Part shown: positions 1-11,016 of the stretch, piece by piece
Numbering within the stretch: position 1 is the stretch's first letter
Layout of the letters: each line of letters starts with the position of its first letter
Origin: Gnetum montanum
Taxonomy: Eukaryota; Streptophyta; Gnetopsida; Gnetales; Gnetaceae
NCBI GenBank assembly: GCA_015680685.1
Contig: MNCI01035139.1
Coordinates: 1 to 64,000, forward strand
DNA length: 64,000 nucleotides
Direction: 5' to 3'
Made by a program: the position numbers and the translations under genes
Notes under the pieces: generated by a model
The model's database searches: none
Told to the model about the DNA's origin: nothing
The model's input: the letters and a program-made list of their open reading frames with translations, nothing else

Positions 1-223
1 TGAGATCCTTGTTTGCATTGACATACTCCTATCTTCTTCTTCATTAATTTTTTCATTACTTCTTTGTAGTTCCTTGGTAGGTGATCTTTTGTTCCTGTTT
101 GAAGTCATATTATGGTTTGAAACATTTATTATTAGTGTGATTTTCTTAGAATTATGAAGTTTAACTTTGTGTTTCAAGTACAATGAACTTTGTAAAATCA
201 ATTACTAAGAATACATTAACTTG
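1..223 (-). other. 5' leader of an F1 element running off the left edge
   Basis: This stretch lies directly downstream, on the minus strand, of the primer-binding site at 224-241. It should therefore be the untranslated leader of an F1-type LTR retrotransposon whose body lies outside the window. I see no open frame or domain in it. The assignment rests only on its position next to the LTR and primer site. Confidence 0.4.
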
Positions 224-241
224 TCCCTAGCAATGGCACCA
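224..241 (-). other. Primer-binding site, tRNA-Asp type (decayed)
   Basis: On the minus strand the 18 bases read TGGTGCCATTGCTAGGGA. They differ from the plant tRNA-Asp primer site TGGCGCCGTTGCCGGGGA only by changes of the kind expected from methylated-cytosine decay. The site follows the LTR end after a one-base gap, as usual for an LTR retrotransposon. It makes the LTR at 243 a 5' LTR with its body to the left. Confidence 0.7.
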
Positions 242-242
242 A

Positions 243-1120
243 TGATGAGTGGTGAAGTAATCCAACACCCAACCATACAAGATACTAGTGTTCATGCATA
301 GCCCAATTGTGATCCATAAATGAGGCAATCTAGATATGATAGTAATTGGTTAAAGTTTGAGATCATGATCTTCCCACGTAGAGTTAGTATAATATATGTG
401 TATGGTTTAGCTCTTAGTGAGGTGATTGATATATTAATGTTAGTGGACCATATCTGCTAGATACAATGGTAAAGTGTTAAAATAAGTTTAAGTCTAAAGA
501 AAATAGTAAACACTATTCTAGACTATGGCAATGAGTATCCTATCCTAATCTTTTGTTCATACCTTGGGCTTCATGCAACTACCACAAGGATTATCAAGTG
601 TACCACTACTGGGCATACCAAGCAATAGCACTACTGGATTACCAGGTAGTCACACTTAAGTGCTCAAGATTAGTTGTACTCATTTCACTTAACATGAACA
701 TGTAAAAGTAAAGTGCTTCAGAAAAGTAAATCATTAAGCCAAAAAATAGTAAGAAAATTATTCTAAGTGTATATAATAAATCTAGGAAAATGCTATAATA
801 GTGATAAATAGTTCAATTTTTATTTCTTGTCACACTTATGCCCAAGTACAAAATGCTCAAATAAAGATTCTGTTCGCTAGTTCACAATACACTATGGAAA
901 TTCACACTTCTAACTACTAAGTCTAAGTTTACAGAAACAAACTAAAAGATTTTTGCTAAGCATGGACTGAATTTGTTGTTCAACTATGTGCCTAAGTTTC
1001 ATATTTATAGGTAGGCATGTGTGCAATGATATCAGATATTTGATGTTGCATCATGGACTATGATACCAGGGATCCGATATCATGGCTCTGATATCGAATG
1101 CTTAATATCCTAGCCACTAT
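243..1120 (-). repeat. F1 5' LTR (copy A)
   Basis: On the minus strand this LTR ends in CA at 243, followed by the tRNA-Asp primer site. A TATAAATA box lies at 1002-1009. The segment just inside its end (243-290) and the segment near 640-690 match the other two F1 LTRs in the window. The region upstream of the TATA box is rich in GATATC words. The far end is uncertain because an L1 relic begins near 1200, so 1120 is approximate. Confidence 0.6.
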
Positions 1121-1199
1121 AAAATGTGATTTATCAGTGATGCATCAAACACAAGGTTTTTCTACATGCATCCAAACATCCCATGCTAGTTTAGTAATA

Positions 1200-2300
1200 T
1201 GAAGGATATTTTGGATTTGAAGTCATAAAGGCCACATCCATAGGCCTAAATTAAACCTACATCTTTGTTCTAAGCCACCAAGTAGAATCTATGATGTTCC
1301 TTTGTCTAAACCATAGAAAATTCTAAATAAATTTATCAACCTAAAAGATAAAATAAGCAAATGAAGATATAACCATGGCAATGTAAATAGGAATGCTTAA
1401 GAGAATCACTTTGGCAAGGGTGAGCTTCCTAACAATAAAGAGGAACATTCTTCTCCAATAAGTAAGACACTTTTGTAGTTTATCAAGAATATTCTATCCA
1501 CATACAATAGACTTCCTACCTTGAAGAAGAGGTTTTCCAAGATAAGTGGTTGGTAAGGTCCTCATGGAACATCCAAGAAGGCAAGCAATATGGGAAAAAT
1601 AGTTTCATATGCATCCAAGCTATTAAAACTTAATATTCTAGTAGTTGACTCTTAGTCTAGTTCTTTGAGAAAACCATTGCAAAGCTTACTTGATTTTCTA
1701 GGTGTTAGGAAAAAAAGCTAGAAAAAATATCATTGTATTATTAGCATGTATTAATGACTTCAAGTCATAGAGAAAAGAGGAGAAACCCCTTGCTTACCGA
1801 ATGACCTCCACAAATTTTTGGCTATGAGAGAAAATAAGTATGGGAAGAGGATATGGATAGGAGTGAACTATTTGGAGAGATGCCTTTTATAGAAACATAG
1901 TACCTCATCATGTGTAGGATAAAATGGCATAAAATGAATGAGCCCACAGAACCAATTATTAAATCTTAGCTTGGCAAAGTAAAAATAAGGGTTTTCAAAT
2001 CAAATTTATAATAAGCCTTGGACAAGTTTAATTTAAGAAAAAAATCATTTTTATTAACATGGGCTAAATTGAGAACTTCATGAGCTAAAATCACAATATC
2101 ATAGATGGTTTCCTTAGGAATGAAACTCACTTGATCATCTTGCATGATATTTGGGAGGAGAGGCTTAAGATGGAGACCACAAATCTTGGACATAAGCTTG
2201 TAGATGAAGTTAGACATACAAATGCATAGCAATTAGCTTATGATAAAATCAAATCTCAAATCTCATTTGGGAGGCAACAGAAGTTGGGTATTATTCAAAC
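1200..2300 (-). pseudogene. L1-type LINE reverse transcriptase relic
   Basis: Read on the minus strand, fragments follow the order of a plant L1 (non-LTR) reverse transcriptase. An open stretch at 2232-1966 contains LKPLLPNIMQDDQ, then KLNLSKAYYKF, matching the fingers and the LDLSKAYD block. Near 1790 the frame gives KQGVSPLF, like RQGDPLSPLLF. At 1590-1381 it gives LPTTYLGKPL, then a stretch ending KLTLAKVILLSIP, the usual thumb region. FLW follows near 1310. Stops and frameshifts interrupt it and I saw no catalytic YADD motif. No endonuclease, poly-A tail or target duplication could be placed. It is a 5'-truncated, dead copy. Confidence 0.82.
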
Positions 2301-2474
2301 CCTAAGATAAAATGTTATGGGTAAAACTAGAGATGAGGATGGCCTTCAAACCCTATTCGATGATACTTTAAAACTCCTTTAAGGAACTTAAAATTCTATC
2401 TATGCAAGTTAGGTGATTTATCATTGGGATAGTCCACCGTAGCTAGCTAAACCAAAGAATAAGATGTTGGTGGG
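2301..2474. other. Unassigned stretch between LINE relic and F1 LTR
   Basis: No domain or repeat match was recognised. It may be more of the decayed LINE, because weak similarity continues a little beyond 2232, but nothing beyond about 2300 is convincing. Confidence 0.2.
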
Positions 2475-3450
2475 TGATGAGTGATGAGGTACCTCTACGT
2501 CAACTATATGAATCATAAGCATTGACACATGATCTAGTTGAATTCCATGGATGAGAATAGTTGTGGCATCTAGATCTCTATGCCTTGATCACAATTCATT
2601 ATCTTCCCACTTGGACTAGTGGTAGCTTTGTCACGTATGATTTAGTCCAAAGTGAGGCATGATTTTTATTATTTTATATTTTATTTTTCTATGATCAATA
2701 ATAGGTTGAAACTCATTTTATAATCAATTCAACTAATCTAATTTCTAATTAATAATCAACTACCCTAACATAAGTATCTGATCCCACTTTCTATGTACAT
2801 CCCACTTTCTATGTACAACTACCCTAAAATCAAATGTTAAGCATTGTGAGGATTACCAAGAGTCATACGCATGCTTGAAGTAGTTATACTTATGTGCTTA
2901 ATTAATATGCATGAAAATATAGATACTAACTAAGTACATGAAAAATAAACTGCATGGAAAGTAAATCAAACCTAAATCAAAGTGCTACAATGAATAAGAA
3001 TCAATCTCAATCTTATTATCATTCATGAAATGTGTCTAGGTACACTACCACTCAAATAAGACTCCATACAACTGATTTAGATCCGCTTTGCAGGCACTCA
3101 TTGACTATTCTCAAAGATTATGAATTACAATTGTAAGAGTTTGGCTACTCTACTGAAAAACCTATACCCAAACCATGCACCCAAGCTCTATATTTATAGG
3201 TAGGCATACATCCCCCAATATTGGATATCCGATAATATAGCATGTGACCTAATATCAAATATGAAATATTGCATACCCGATATCGGGGCTAAGATAACAA
3301 GGCTAAGATATTATAGAAAAGATATGAAGGGTAAAATATCAGGGCTAAGATATCGAGGCCAAGATATCAAAGATGAGATATCGAATCTAATCAAAAATTG
3401 ACTATTCTTTTGTTAGATATCTTAGCCAACTAATGACTCATCATACATCC
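2475..3450 (-). repeat. F1 LTR (copy B), probably a 3' or solo LTR
   Basis: This LTR matches copy A and the reverse complement of copy C. The block at 2475-2660 is nearly the same as 8706-8520 read backwards. A TATAAATA box is at 3191-3198 on the minus strand, and the U3 part is full of GATATC-like words (3210-3400). No primer site follows its end at 2475, so it is more likely a 3' LTR, possibly of the minus-strand gag relic at 5690-7850, or a solo LTR. The upstream limit is approximate. Confidence 0.6.
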
Positions 3451-5689
3451 ATGACTGAATGAAAACTCATCCTTGAGTTAAACAAAATGAGGAACAAGTT
3501 CCTTACAAAATATTAGGAATGTATGGGATTACTGACTAATATGCAAACTACTGACTGACTTTGAGTGCTGCATTGCAAAATTTTATTTGAGTGAATGCAT
3601 ACAAAATTGTAGAGTGAGAAAAGACTAGATAGACATTGATGATTAAAAAACTTATAGAGGTCTTCAAAAATCCATAAAAGATGATTCTTCTTGTTCTCGC
3701 TAGTGGTGGAAAAATTTTACCCTTGACTATTATGTTGATGCTTCTCTGGTTATGCAAAACATTCTTGAAGGGTAGACTAAAATTTCTTCTCATTGCCCCA
3801 TGGATATAGCAAACATGCAAATTTTGAGCTACTATCTTGTATGTGCTATGATTTTTCCATGCACATATCCTTTATTATCCCCCCCCCCCTTTGGCTTCAT
3901 TTTGATGCTTACCAAAAGACCTTCTTTCTTAGGCATTTCTTTTAGCATCTCCTATAGTCACCAAAGGATCAACATTAGTTTTTGTAAATTTTCCTTACTA
4001 ATTAGCATTTTTTAGATCCCTTAGTTTTCATTTATGCACATGATAATTATAGCATGCTATGCCCAAGATTATGAGGTAACTAAAATCATCAAGTTGTTCA
4101 CATTATTTTTATCAAATACTATTAGTTACCATGATGTTTAAAAATAGGATGTTAGAAAAATTTCAAAGCAGACATTTCTAGCCTCCATGACTAATAAGCA
4201 TAACTTTGAAAGGGCACAAGATTTTGAACAATTGAAACCAAAGGTCTAATTCAAAAGATGACCAAGAAATATTAAACTTAAAGGATATTTTAACAAAGGA
4301 GTAGGAAAAAGTAAAAAAAGTAATTGAAAGGGATGAGAAGTAGTCCCAAGATTATGCATAAAATTTAGAGAAACTATTATTGATGTTTTGAAAGATGTGA
4401 AGGTCAGTTCAAAGCCATGATCAACAAAAGTTATGCAAGTGGATCCTCCCCAAAGCAAGCTCTTACAATAATGCCCTTTCATAACCACTTCTATAGATGT
4501 CCATGGGCACTCTAGAAGTTAAATGTAGATCATGCCTTTATTTCAAGAAACACACAACTGCCATGGTTGAGATGTTACACTATACTACACAAAACCAAAA
4601 GGCTCATAATTGCATGTAGCAGTGAGGTGAATAATGGAATGAAAAGGAATTGTAAAGATTGGGATGTAAAATACTGACCATGTCCACAATAGGTTTTTAT
4701 GACAAGTGTGATTAAAATGATAAACATACCTATCCATCCAAGTTCAAACCAATTCTATACTATGCACAGTTATCTCACATTCATGTGTTCAATCCTACCA
4801 ACCACCATGAGTCCATAATCACCTGAAAGAACAATCATTACTCCAAAAGTAAAGAAGGAAGGAAGGGCCTTAGTTAGAGGGGTTCCTTTAGGCATGGCTA
4901 ACATGTCTTTCTAACCCCATAACTAGTGCTTATAGTCCATTATTGTGTCTAATGGTTGTGCTTTTAATTTCAATTCTTTTTTATTGTTCTTTTTTTCCCC
5001 TTTTTTCTTGTATTTTGTGTGCTTTTTTTTAATGGAAACCAAACCATGCAAAGATAGAGTTTCCTTTTTATCAGTTGATAGAGGAATGATGATATGTTCA
5101 AAGAGGAGTCATAAATCACATGAAGGAAGTTAAGAAGAGAACCCAACAAGTCCCCTTGAGGTCACACACTTTGTCATTCCGACTTGGTCCTTCCCTCTTT
5201 CTTCAAGGTACAATGATCATTAATGAATTTTAGTTTCAGAAAAGAAGAATAAAATTTTTTGTATGAAAAAGACCTTTTTTTTAGAGAACTGGAGGGATGG
5301 ATGAGATGGTCTCACTACTTTACACAATTACTTATCCAATCATCTTGATAGCATAACACAAAAACCCAACACATATCGTTGACTTCTGCATCATAACTTG
5401 GCAATATCATTAACAAAAACATAAAATACATTCATAAAACATAAATAGAATGACTCAACAAAGAAGAAAAATATTAAGAAATGAAAAACATATGAAGAAT
5501 TAGAAAATTTTAGAACTAATAAGAAAATCAGTTACTTCCATGCATCTTTGAAATAGTTTTATGTTTTCATTTTAAAGACATTGGGTGTCTTTTGAGTTAG
5601 TTGCTACTGTGTAGATTGGCTTTTGCTCACATAGTTGCTCCTAAAATTTATGGTGGATCGATATAGGGGTTGTATTAATATTTCAAACT
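3451..5689. other. Unassigned AT-rich stretch, probably the 3' part of an F1 element
   Basis: I recognise no protein domain here in any frame. The open frames are short and carry no motif. A run of pyrimidines near 3868-3893 reads as a purine-rich tract on the minus strand, the orientation needed for a polypurine tract ahead of LTR B. It is some 400 bases from the LTR limit I could set, so this link is weak. There is no pol gene, so the element may have lost it or never carried it. Confidence 0.3.
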
Positions 5690-7850
5690 TCTAGCCCACA
5701 ACTACATCCTTTATCATTGTTGCTGATGCATGGATTCTTCTATCTCTCCACAATGATAGGTTTATCATGTATGTCTTGTGTTGGAGTGGTAATGGGTGTT
5801 GGCTTTTGCATATGATTAGGAGATAGTGGTTGTGAAAAGGGAGGCATTGCATCATATTAGCATTGTGTTGCTTTAGATGATGTGGTTGGTCCATGAGTGT
5901 TTTTCTTTTCCCTATGGCCTTTTCTAAGGAAGGGGCATTTTTGAGTTTGTGGTGGGGACTTACCAGTATTGGTGTGTTTATGCACATTAATAGCACAAGT
6001 GGTATTCATTTGTTGATGTTGTGATGTTAAACCTTCTTGTGTTGTTGGAGTTAACATATGATTATGAAGGTGAGTATTAGAATATTAAGGATATGATGTA
6101 GGATGAGAGGTGTGAGGTGGTGATCTCATATAAGATGTTGTGGGATGATGATATTTGGGAGAATGGTCATAGTGATTTGAGGTAGAGGAAGTAGAACCAG
6201 TCATGGAAATAGCTTGTTAAACATAATATCCATATGAGTTCAACTAGCAATAAGGGTGGGGCTAGTTTTATGATGGCCTCCCCCATGATTGTGGGTTTTG
6301 CCATCATGGTTGATAGTAGTTTTGAGGCTGATAAGAAGTCCCACTAGGATAGTATGATTGGTTGTGACTATCTATAGTTATGTTGTGGAAAAGAAAATAT
6401 CCTAGGCATGTGCTTCTGTACAAACTTCAAATTGAATGCCCATGCCCAATACTCACGTAGATGCAACAAGTCGAGGAAATGGCCCTTTAGATGGTCATAT
6501 ATGTAGATGTCACATCCATTAACTTCATCAATGGTTGAGTCTATAGCCTTACTTCCTTTAGCTACTTTTTCTATTTGTCTAAAAGTGTTCCTAGCTATTT
6601 CTTGGTTATGCTTCCTTTGTTTATTGTGATCACCTGGTTTATTTTGCATTGCTTCTCCTCTATGATTTCTACACAAGTTTTAACTTTCTCATTCATCATT
6701 TCCAACATCTTATCCAACTTTGCTTCAAGCTTAATGAGAGAATTTTGTATTAGCAAGGTTTGTTGTAAAATCATCTCATCAAGAGCTGCCTCTTTTTCCT
6801 CATCATAGATATGAACCCTTTTCTTTTGAAGAGTTGGGTCTGACTTGTTTTCCTCTACATTCTCCCATTTTCCTAGCTCTTCTTCTTATTTTGGCACATG
6901 GTTGATTAACTTTGGGACTTGATGGGTTTGTAGCTTGTATAATTGTCTTGGAGCATACATCCCAAGGATCTCCCTTATTTCATTATAAAGTCCATCTATG
7001 ATATGGAAAAGTTTCCTTTCCTCAGAGAACCCATGGCCTAGGCATTTATTCAATAGAGAATAATATCTATCTAAGGCCATGTCCAAGGGTTCATGTTATT
7101 CTTGTCTCCATCCTTAGATCTATTTACTCAAGTTGGACACCCTCGCATAGGTTTGGTATTTTTCATTGAAGAGTTCCAACATTGTGCTCCACTATCAGAT
7201 TAAATTTTTCTTCAACAATCTATACCACACTTCAGATCTATCGATTAGTCTCCTAGAAAAGAGTTTAAGCTTTTACCACCTACTTTCAATGTTGTAGAGA
7301 GCATAAGCATATTGGAAGGCTTGTAAATGATGTTACAAATCCAAATCATAACCTCCTGCAAACTTAGGGATATTATTCATATCAAGCCTAGGTATCTGAC
7401 TCTCTTTGCAATGCCTACAAGATATCTTAACTACCTCTATTATCTTCATTTGGCTCTTAGTAGCGAATAAGGGTTCATTGTCATTAGACAAGTTGTGAGG
7501 GAAATTCCTATTCAATTGATGATGACGATTTTGCCTAAGTTCATGTTGATGATTATGAGTGTTCCTACGAGTTTAAGTTTTATTTCTATTTCAACCTTGT
7601 AGTGGAGCTTGATCTCCATACCTACATTCATCTTTAGTAGCACTAGACATTGAAGGGGAAGAGGAAGATGAGGAATTGGAAGTATTGCCATGGCTTCTAT
7701 GGTTTTCCCCAGGGTCCCTTGATTTATCCTTTCTAGATTGTGAGGATGTCATAGGCCTTAAGGCCTTCCCTAGTCTAGGACTTGCATCATCTCCTCCAAG
7801 GTTTTCTACCTTATGTGAATGTAGTCTTCGAGTATTGTTAGGATGGTTGA
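5690..7850 (-). pseudogene. gag: F1 gag relic (minus copy)
   Basis: Gag of an F1-type LTR retrotransposon, which would form the particle shell. Reading from 7850 leftward, a serine-rich N-terminal part (frame at 7923-7591) is followed by NIPKFAGGYDLDL near 7340, like the start of the Retrotrans_gag domain. A stretch at 7086-6886 holds RYYSLLNKCLGHGFSEE and HIIDGLYNE. The C-terminal part near 5935 has CPFLRKGH, a degenerate zinc-knuckle remnant. All parts have counterparts in the plus copy at 8930-11016, so the two form an inverted repeat of about 2 kb per arm. Frames are broken by stops. Its own 5' LTR is missing because LTR C begins where the homology ends. Confidence 0.7.
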
Positions 7851-7859
7851 TGAGTTGTG

Positions 7860-8706
7860 ATTTGATGAGCCTCGACATTGGATATGTAACATTGAAGTCT
7901 TGACATCTTGTACCCAACATCAAGGCTAATAAGTGATGTCAGATACCTGATGTCATCTATTTAGACCTTGCCTATAAATACTACACTTGGGCTTCTGATT
8001 GGGATATCTTAGAAATAGTTAATTTTTAGTTTCTTTTCTTTTATGTCTATTATTCCTAGCACATGCCTACAGTGTGATGTTTGTAATTGTATGACACCCT
8101 TGTTCGAGTGTGACATACTTGGGTACATTACATGACTGGCAATAAAGATTGAGATTATATCCATTTTTGTAGCATCCAATTAGCTTAATATTTTTATTTT
8201 AATTATTTAATGCTTTCATTAGTTGAAAATTTTCATTTATTGTTATTTACTATTCCTTTTGTTAAAAGGAATGTGTACACCTTAATCATGAGCGTTTAAG
8301 TGTAGATACTTGATCACCAGAGGTGTATCGTTTGGCATAACCAATGACGTACACGTGGTAAATCCAAAAGTAGTTCCATGAAATCAAAGATGTGTATAGA
8401 TGGTTAATAGTGAATACCATCACCTTAGGATAATTTATATTTTATTTCTATTATTCATTAGTTAATCAATTTATCTCTTTCTATCACTAGGAGTAGCATA
8501 GGATTAGGAACCACATCACATGTGTCACTTTAGAATAAACCATATGTGACAAAGCTACTGCTAGTCCAAGTGGGAAGATAGTGAACTATGATCAAGGCAT
8601 AATAATCTAAATACCACAACTATTCCCATCCATAGAATTCAACTAGATCATACGTAAACACTTATGATTTGTATGGTTGAGCATAGGAGTACCTCACCAC
8701 TCATCA
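7860..8706 (+). repeat. F1 5' LTR (copy C)
   Basis: Plus-strand LTR with a TATAAATA box at 7973-7980, ending in CA at 8706, one base before a primer-binding site. The U5 half matches LTR A and LTR B in reverse complement. The left limit is uncertain: gag homology of the minus copy ends near 7845 and U3 similarity is visible from about 7890. It serves the plus gag relic that follows. Confidence 0.65.
7973..7980 (+). promoter_or_regulatory. TATA box of F1 LTR C
   Basis: TATAAATA at the same place in the LTR as the boxes of LTR A (1002-1009, minus) and LTR B (3191-3198, minus). Conservation in three copies supports it as the pol II promoter of the family. Confidence 0.6.
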
Positions 8707-8707
8707 T

Positions 8708-8725
8708 TGGCACTATTGCCAAAGA
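8708..8725 (+). other. Primer-binding site, tRNA-Asp type (decayed)
   Basis: TGGCACTATTGCCAAAGA, one base after the LTR end. It keeps most of the tRNA-Asp primer site TGGCGCCGTTGCCGGGGA, with changes mainly at former CpG or guanine positions. It confirms LTR C as a 5' LTR in plus orientation. Confidence 0.65.
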
Positions 8726-8929
8726 TGGTGTTAGTTATATAGATTAGTTATATTATAAAAGATCACTATAATGAAATTAACAATATATATTTTAGAAGCT
8801 ATTTATCTACATAGACCATAAACCATAAACAATGTCTCTCTCACATGGATGTAACTATGCGCTGCATAGCAGACACATTCATTGGAAAACTAATGAGATA
8901 TACAGTGAAGAAAATTAGAGTGATCAACC
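8726..8929 (+). other. F1 leader between primer site and gag
   Basis: Short untranslated leader expected between primer site and gag. No motif or open frame was recognised. Confidence 0.35.
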
Positions 8930-11016
8930 TTATTTAGGGGTTTCTTATGATTATGACCACCCTAACAACACCCAAATACTACATTCACCTAAGGCAAACA
9001 ATCTTGGAGAAGATGATGCAGGTCCTAGACTAGGGAAGGCATCAAGGCCTAATGCCTCCTCGAAACCAAGAAATGATAAATAAAGGGACCTTGAGGAACA
9101 CCATAGAAGCCATGGTAATTCTTCCAGTTTCTCATATTCTTCTTTCCCTTCAACATATAGTTCTAACAAAGATGAATGTAGCTATAGAGATAGAACTCCA
9201 TTAAAGGGTAAGACTAAAAATCAGAATTGAACCCACGAGAAAAGTCAAAGAAGTCACCATGAACATAGAAATCTCCCTCACAACTTGTTTGATGATAGAA
9301 AATCCCTATTGGCCACTAAGAGCATAATGCATATCATAGAGGCCTTTAAGATATATTGTAGGCATTGTAGAAAGAGTCAACTACCTAAGCTTGACATGAA
9401 TAATATTATGAAATTTGTAGGAGGCTATGATTCAGATCTGGAACATCATTTATAAGCCTTCCATGATGCTTTTGCTTATTACAACATTGAAAGTAAGTGG
9501 AAAAGGCTTAAGATCTTTCCTAGGACACTAATTGATAGAGCCAAAGTGTGGTATCAATCATTGAAACCAAATTCAATCTGATGGTGGTCAACAATGTTAG
9601 AACTTTTGAATGAAAGATACAAAACCTATAAGAGAGTGTCCAACCTAAGGAGACAAATCCAAGAGTGAAAAAAAAAACAACATGAACCCTTCGACATGGC
9701 CTTAAATTGATATTATTCCTTGTTGAATAGATGCCTATGCCATGGTTTCTCCAAAGAAGAGCAACTTTGCCACATCATAGATGGGCTTCGCAATGAAACA
9801 AGGGTAACCCTTGGAATGTATGTCCCAATGCAATTATACAAGCTTCAAGCCCATCAAGTCAAAGAGATAAAGATAATATGGCCAAAAAATAAGGAGAAAT
9901 GTGCAAATGAGAGAATGTTGAGAAATCTCAATGGGACCCAACTCTTCAATTAAAGAAGGTCCAAATTTATGATAAGAAAAATGAAACTACCATTGATAAG
10001 GTGATTTTGCAAGAAACTTTGCTGACAAAGGAGTTTATTGATGATCTAGAAGAAAAATACAATAGGATGCCTAAATGGATAAATGAAAACATCACAAATG
10101 TTTTTGAAATGATCATGAAGAAGATTATGTAACACACACCAAGTGAACATAATAAATAGAGAACACAAAAGTAAGAAACAGTCAAGAACACTTTTTAGTA
10201 GATGAAACATGAGGCTAATGAAAGTGAGGCTAAAGACTCCACCACAAACAAAGATAATGGATGTGACCTATGCATATATGACCATTTGAAGGGTCAATTC
10301 CCCATATTGTTGCATCTACAGGATTAATGGGTAGGTGCCTTAAATCCAAATTTTGTGCAAAAGCACATGCCCAAGAGACTTCCTCTCCCATAAGGTAATT
10401 TAGGATAGTCCTACAACCGACCATACCATTCTAGCGAGACTTATTACCAACCTTAACATTCTCAACCACAATGGCAACAACCATAATTGTGGGGGAGGCC
10501 ACCACTAAATCAACCACACCTACCGAACCCTCATGGATATTATTATCAATGTTCTATTTCTCCAACGAGTTTGGTGTCCTCCACTTTAAATTGCCACTAC
10601 CACTCTCCCGAATACCATCAATACATGACATTCCCAAAAGGATCACCACTTTGCACTTCTTACCATTCAACTTACCCTCAATGTTCTCATCATCCACCTC
10701 CTTATATGCCATCACCAGCAACTTATGAAGGTTTAGCATCTCAATATCAACCAAGGAATGCTACTTGTGCTACAAATTTGCAAAGACATGTTGATATTAG
10801 TGGGTCCCAACTACAATGCCAAAAATGTCCCTTCTGGAGAAAAGGCCATAAGTCAAGGAAAACTGCACATGGACCCACCACATTATCTAAGCTAGCACAA
10901 GGCCAATCCAACATATCACCTTCCTTTTCTTAAACAATGTACTTTGATCATACACATGGGCCACCATCTGTCAGTACTTCAATTCCACATTCAACTAATG
11001 AATCTACAAGCATGGG
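8930..11016 (+). pseudogene. gag: F1 gag relic (plus copy), cut by insertion of M0
   Basis: Gag-like polyprotein of a Ty3/gypsy-type element. The order is: HPNNT and NLGEDDAGPRLGKAS at the N-terminus (8960-9050); a gag core at 9380-9680 with KFVGGYDSDLEHHL, then WKRLKIFPRTLIDRAKVWY, LLNERYKTYKRVSNLRRQI and CHGFSKEEQL. The C-terminal part (10487-10933) is proline-rich and ends with CQKCPFWRKGHKSRK, a modified zinc knuckle. Several in-frame stops are TAA, TAG or TGA where the minus copy has a sense codon. The frame ends at 11016, where LTR G1 of element M0 begins. No F1 pol follows, so the rest was displaced by that insertion or lost. Confidence 0.75.

Noticed and set aside
3868-3893. Polypurine tract for LTR B (C-rich run on the plus strand)
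   Set aside because: The strand is right but it is about 400 bases from the LTR limit I can support, and no TG start follows it directly.
10554-10754. Minus-strand frame over the plus gag relic
   Set aside because: It is antisense shadow of the gag C-terminal region, which has homology on the plus strand.
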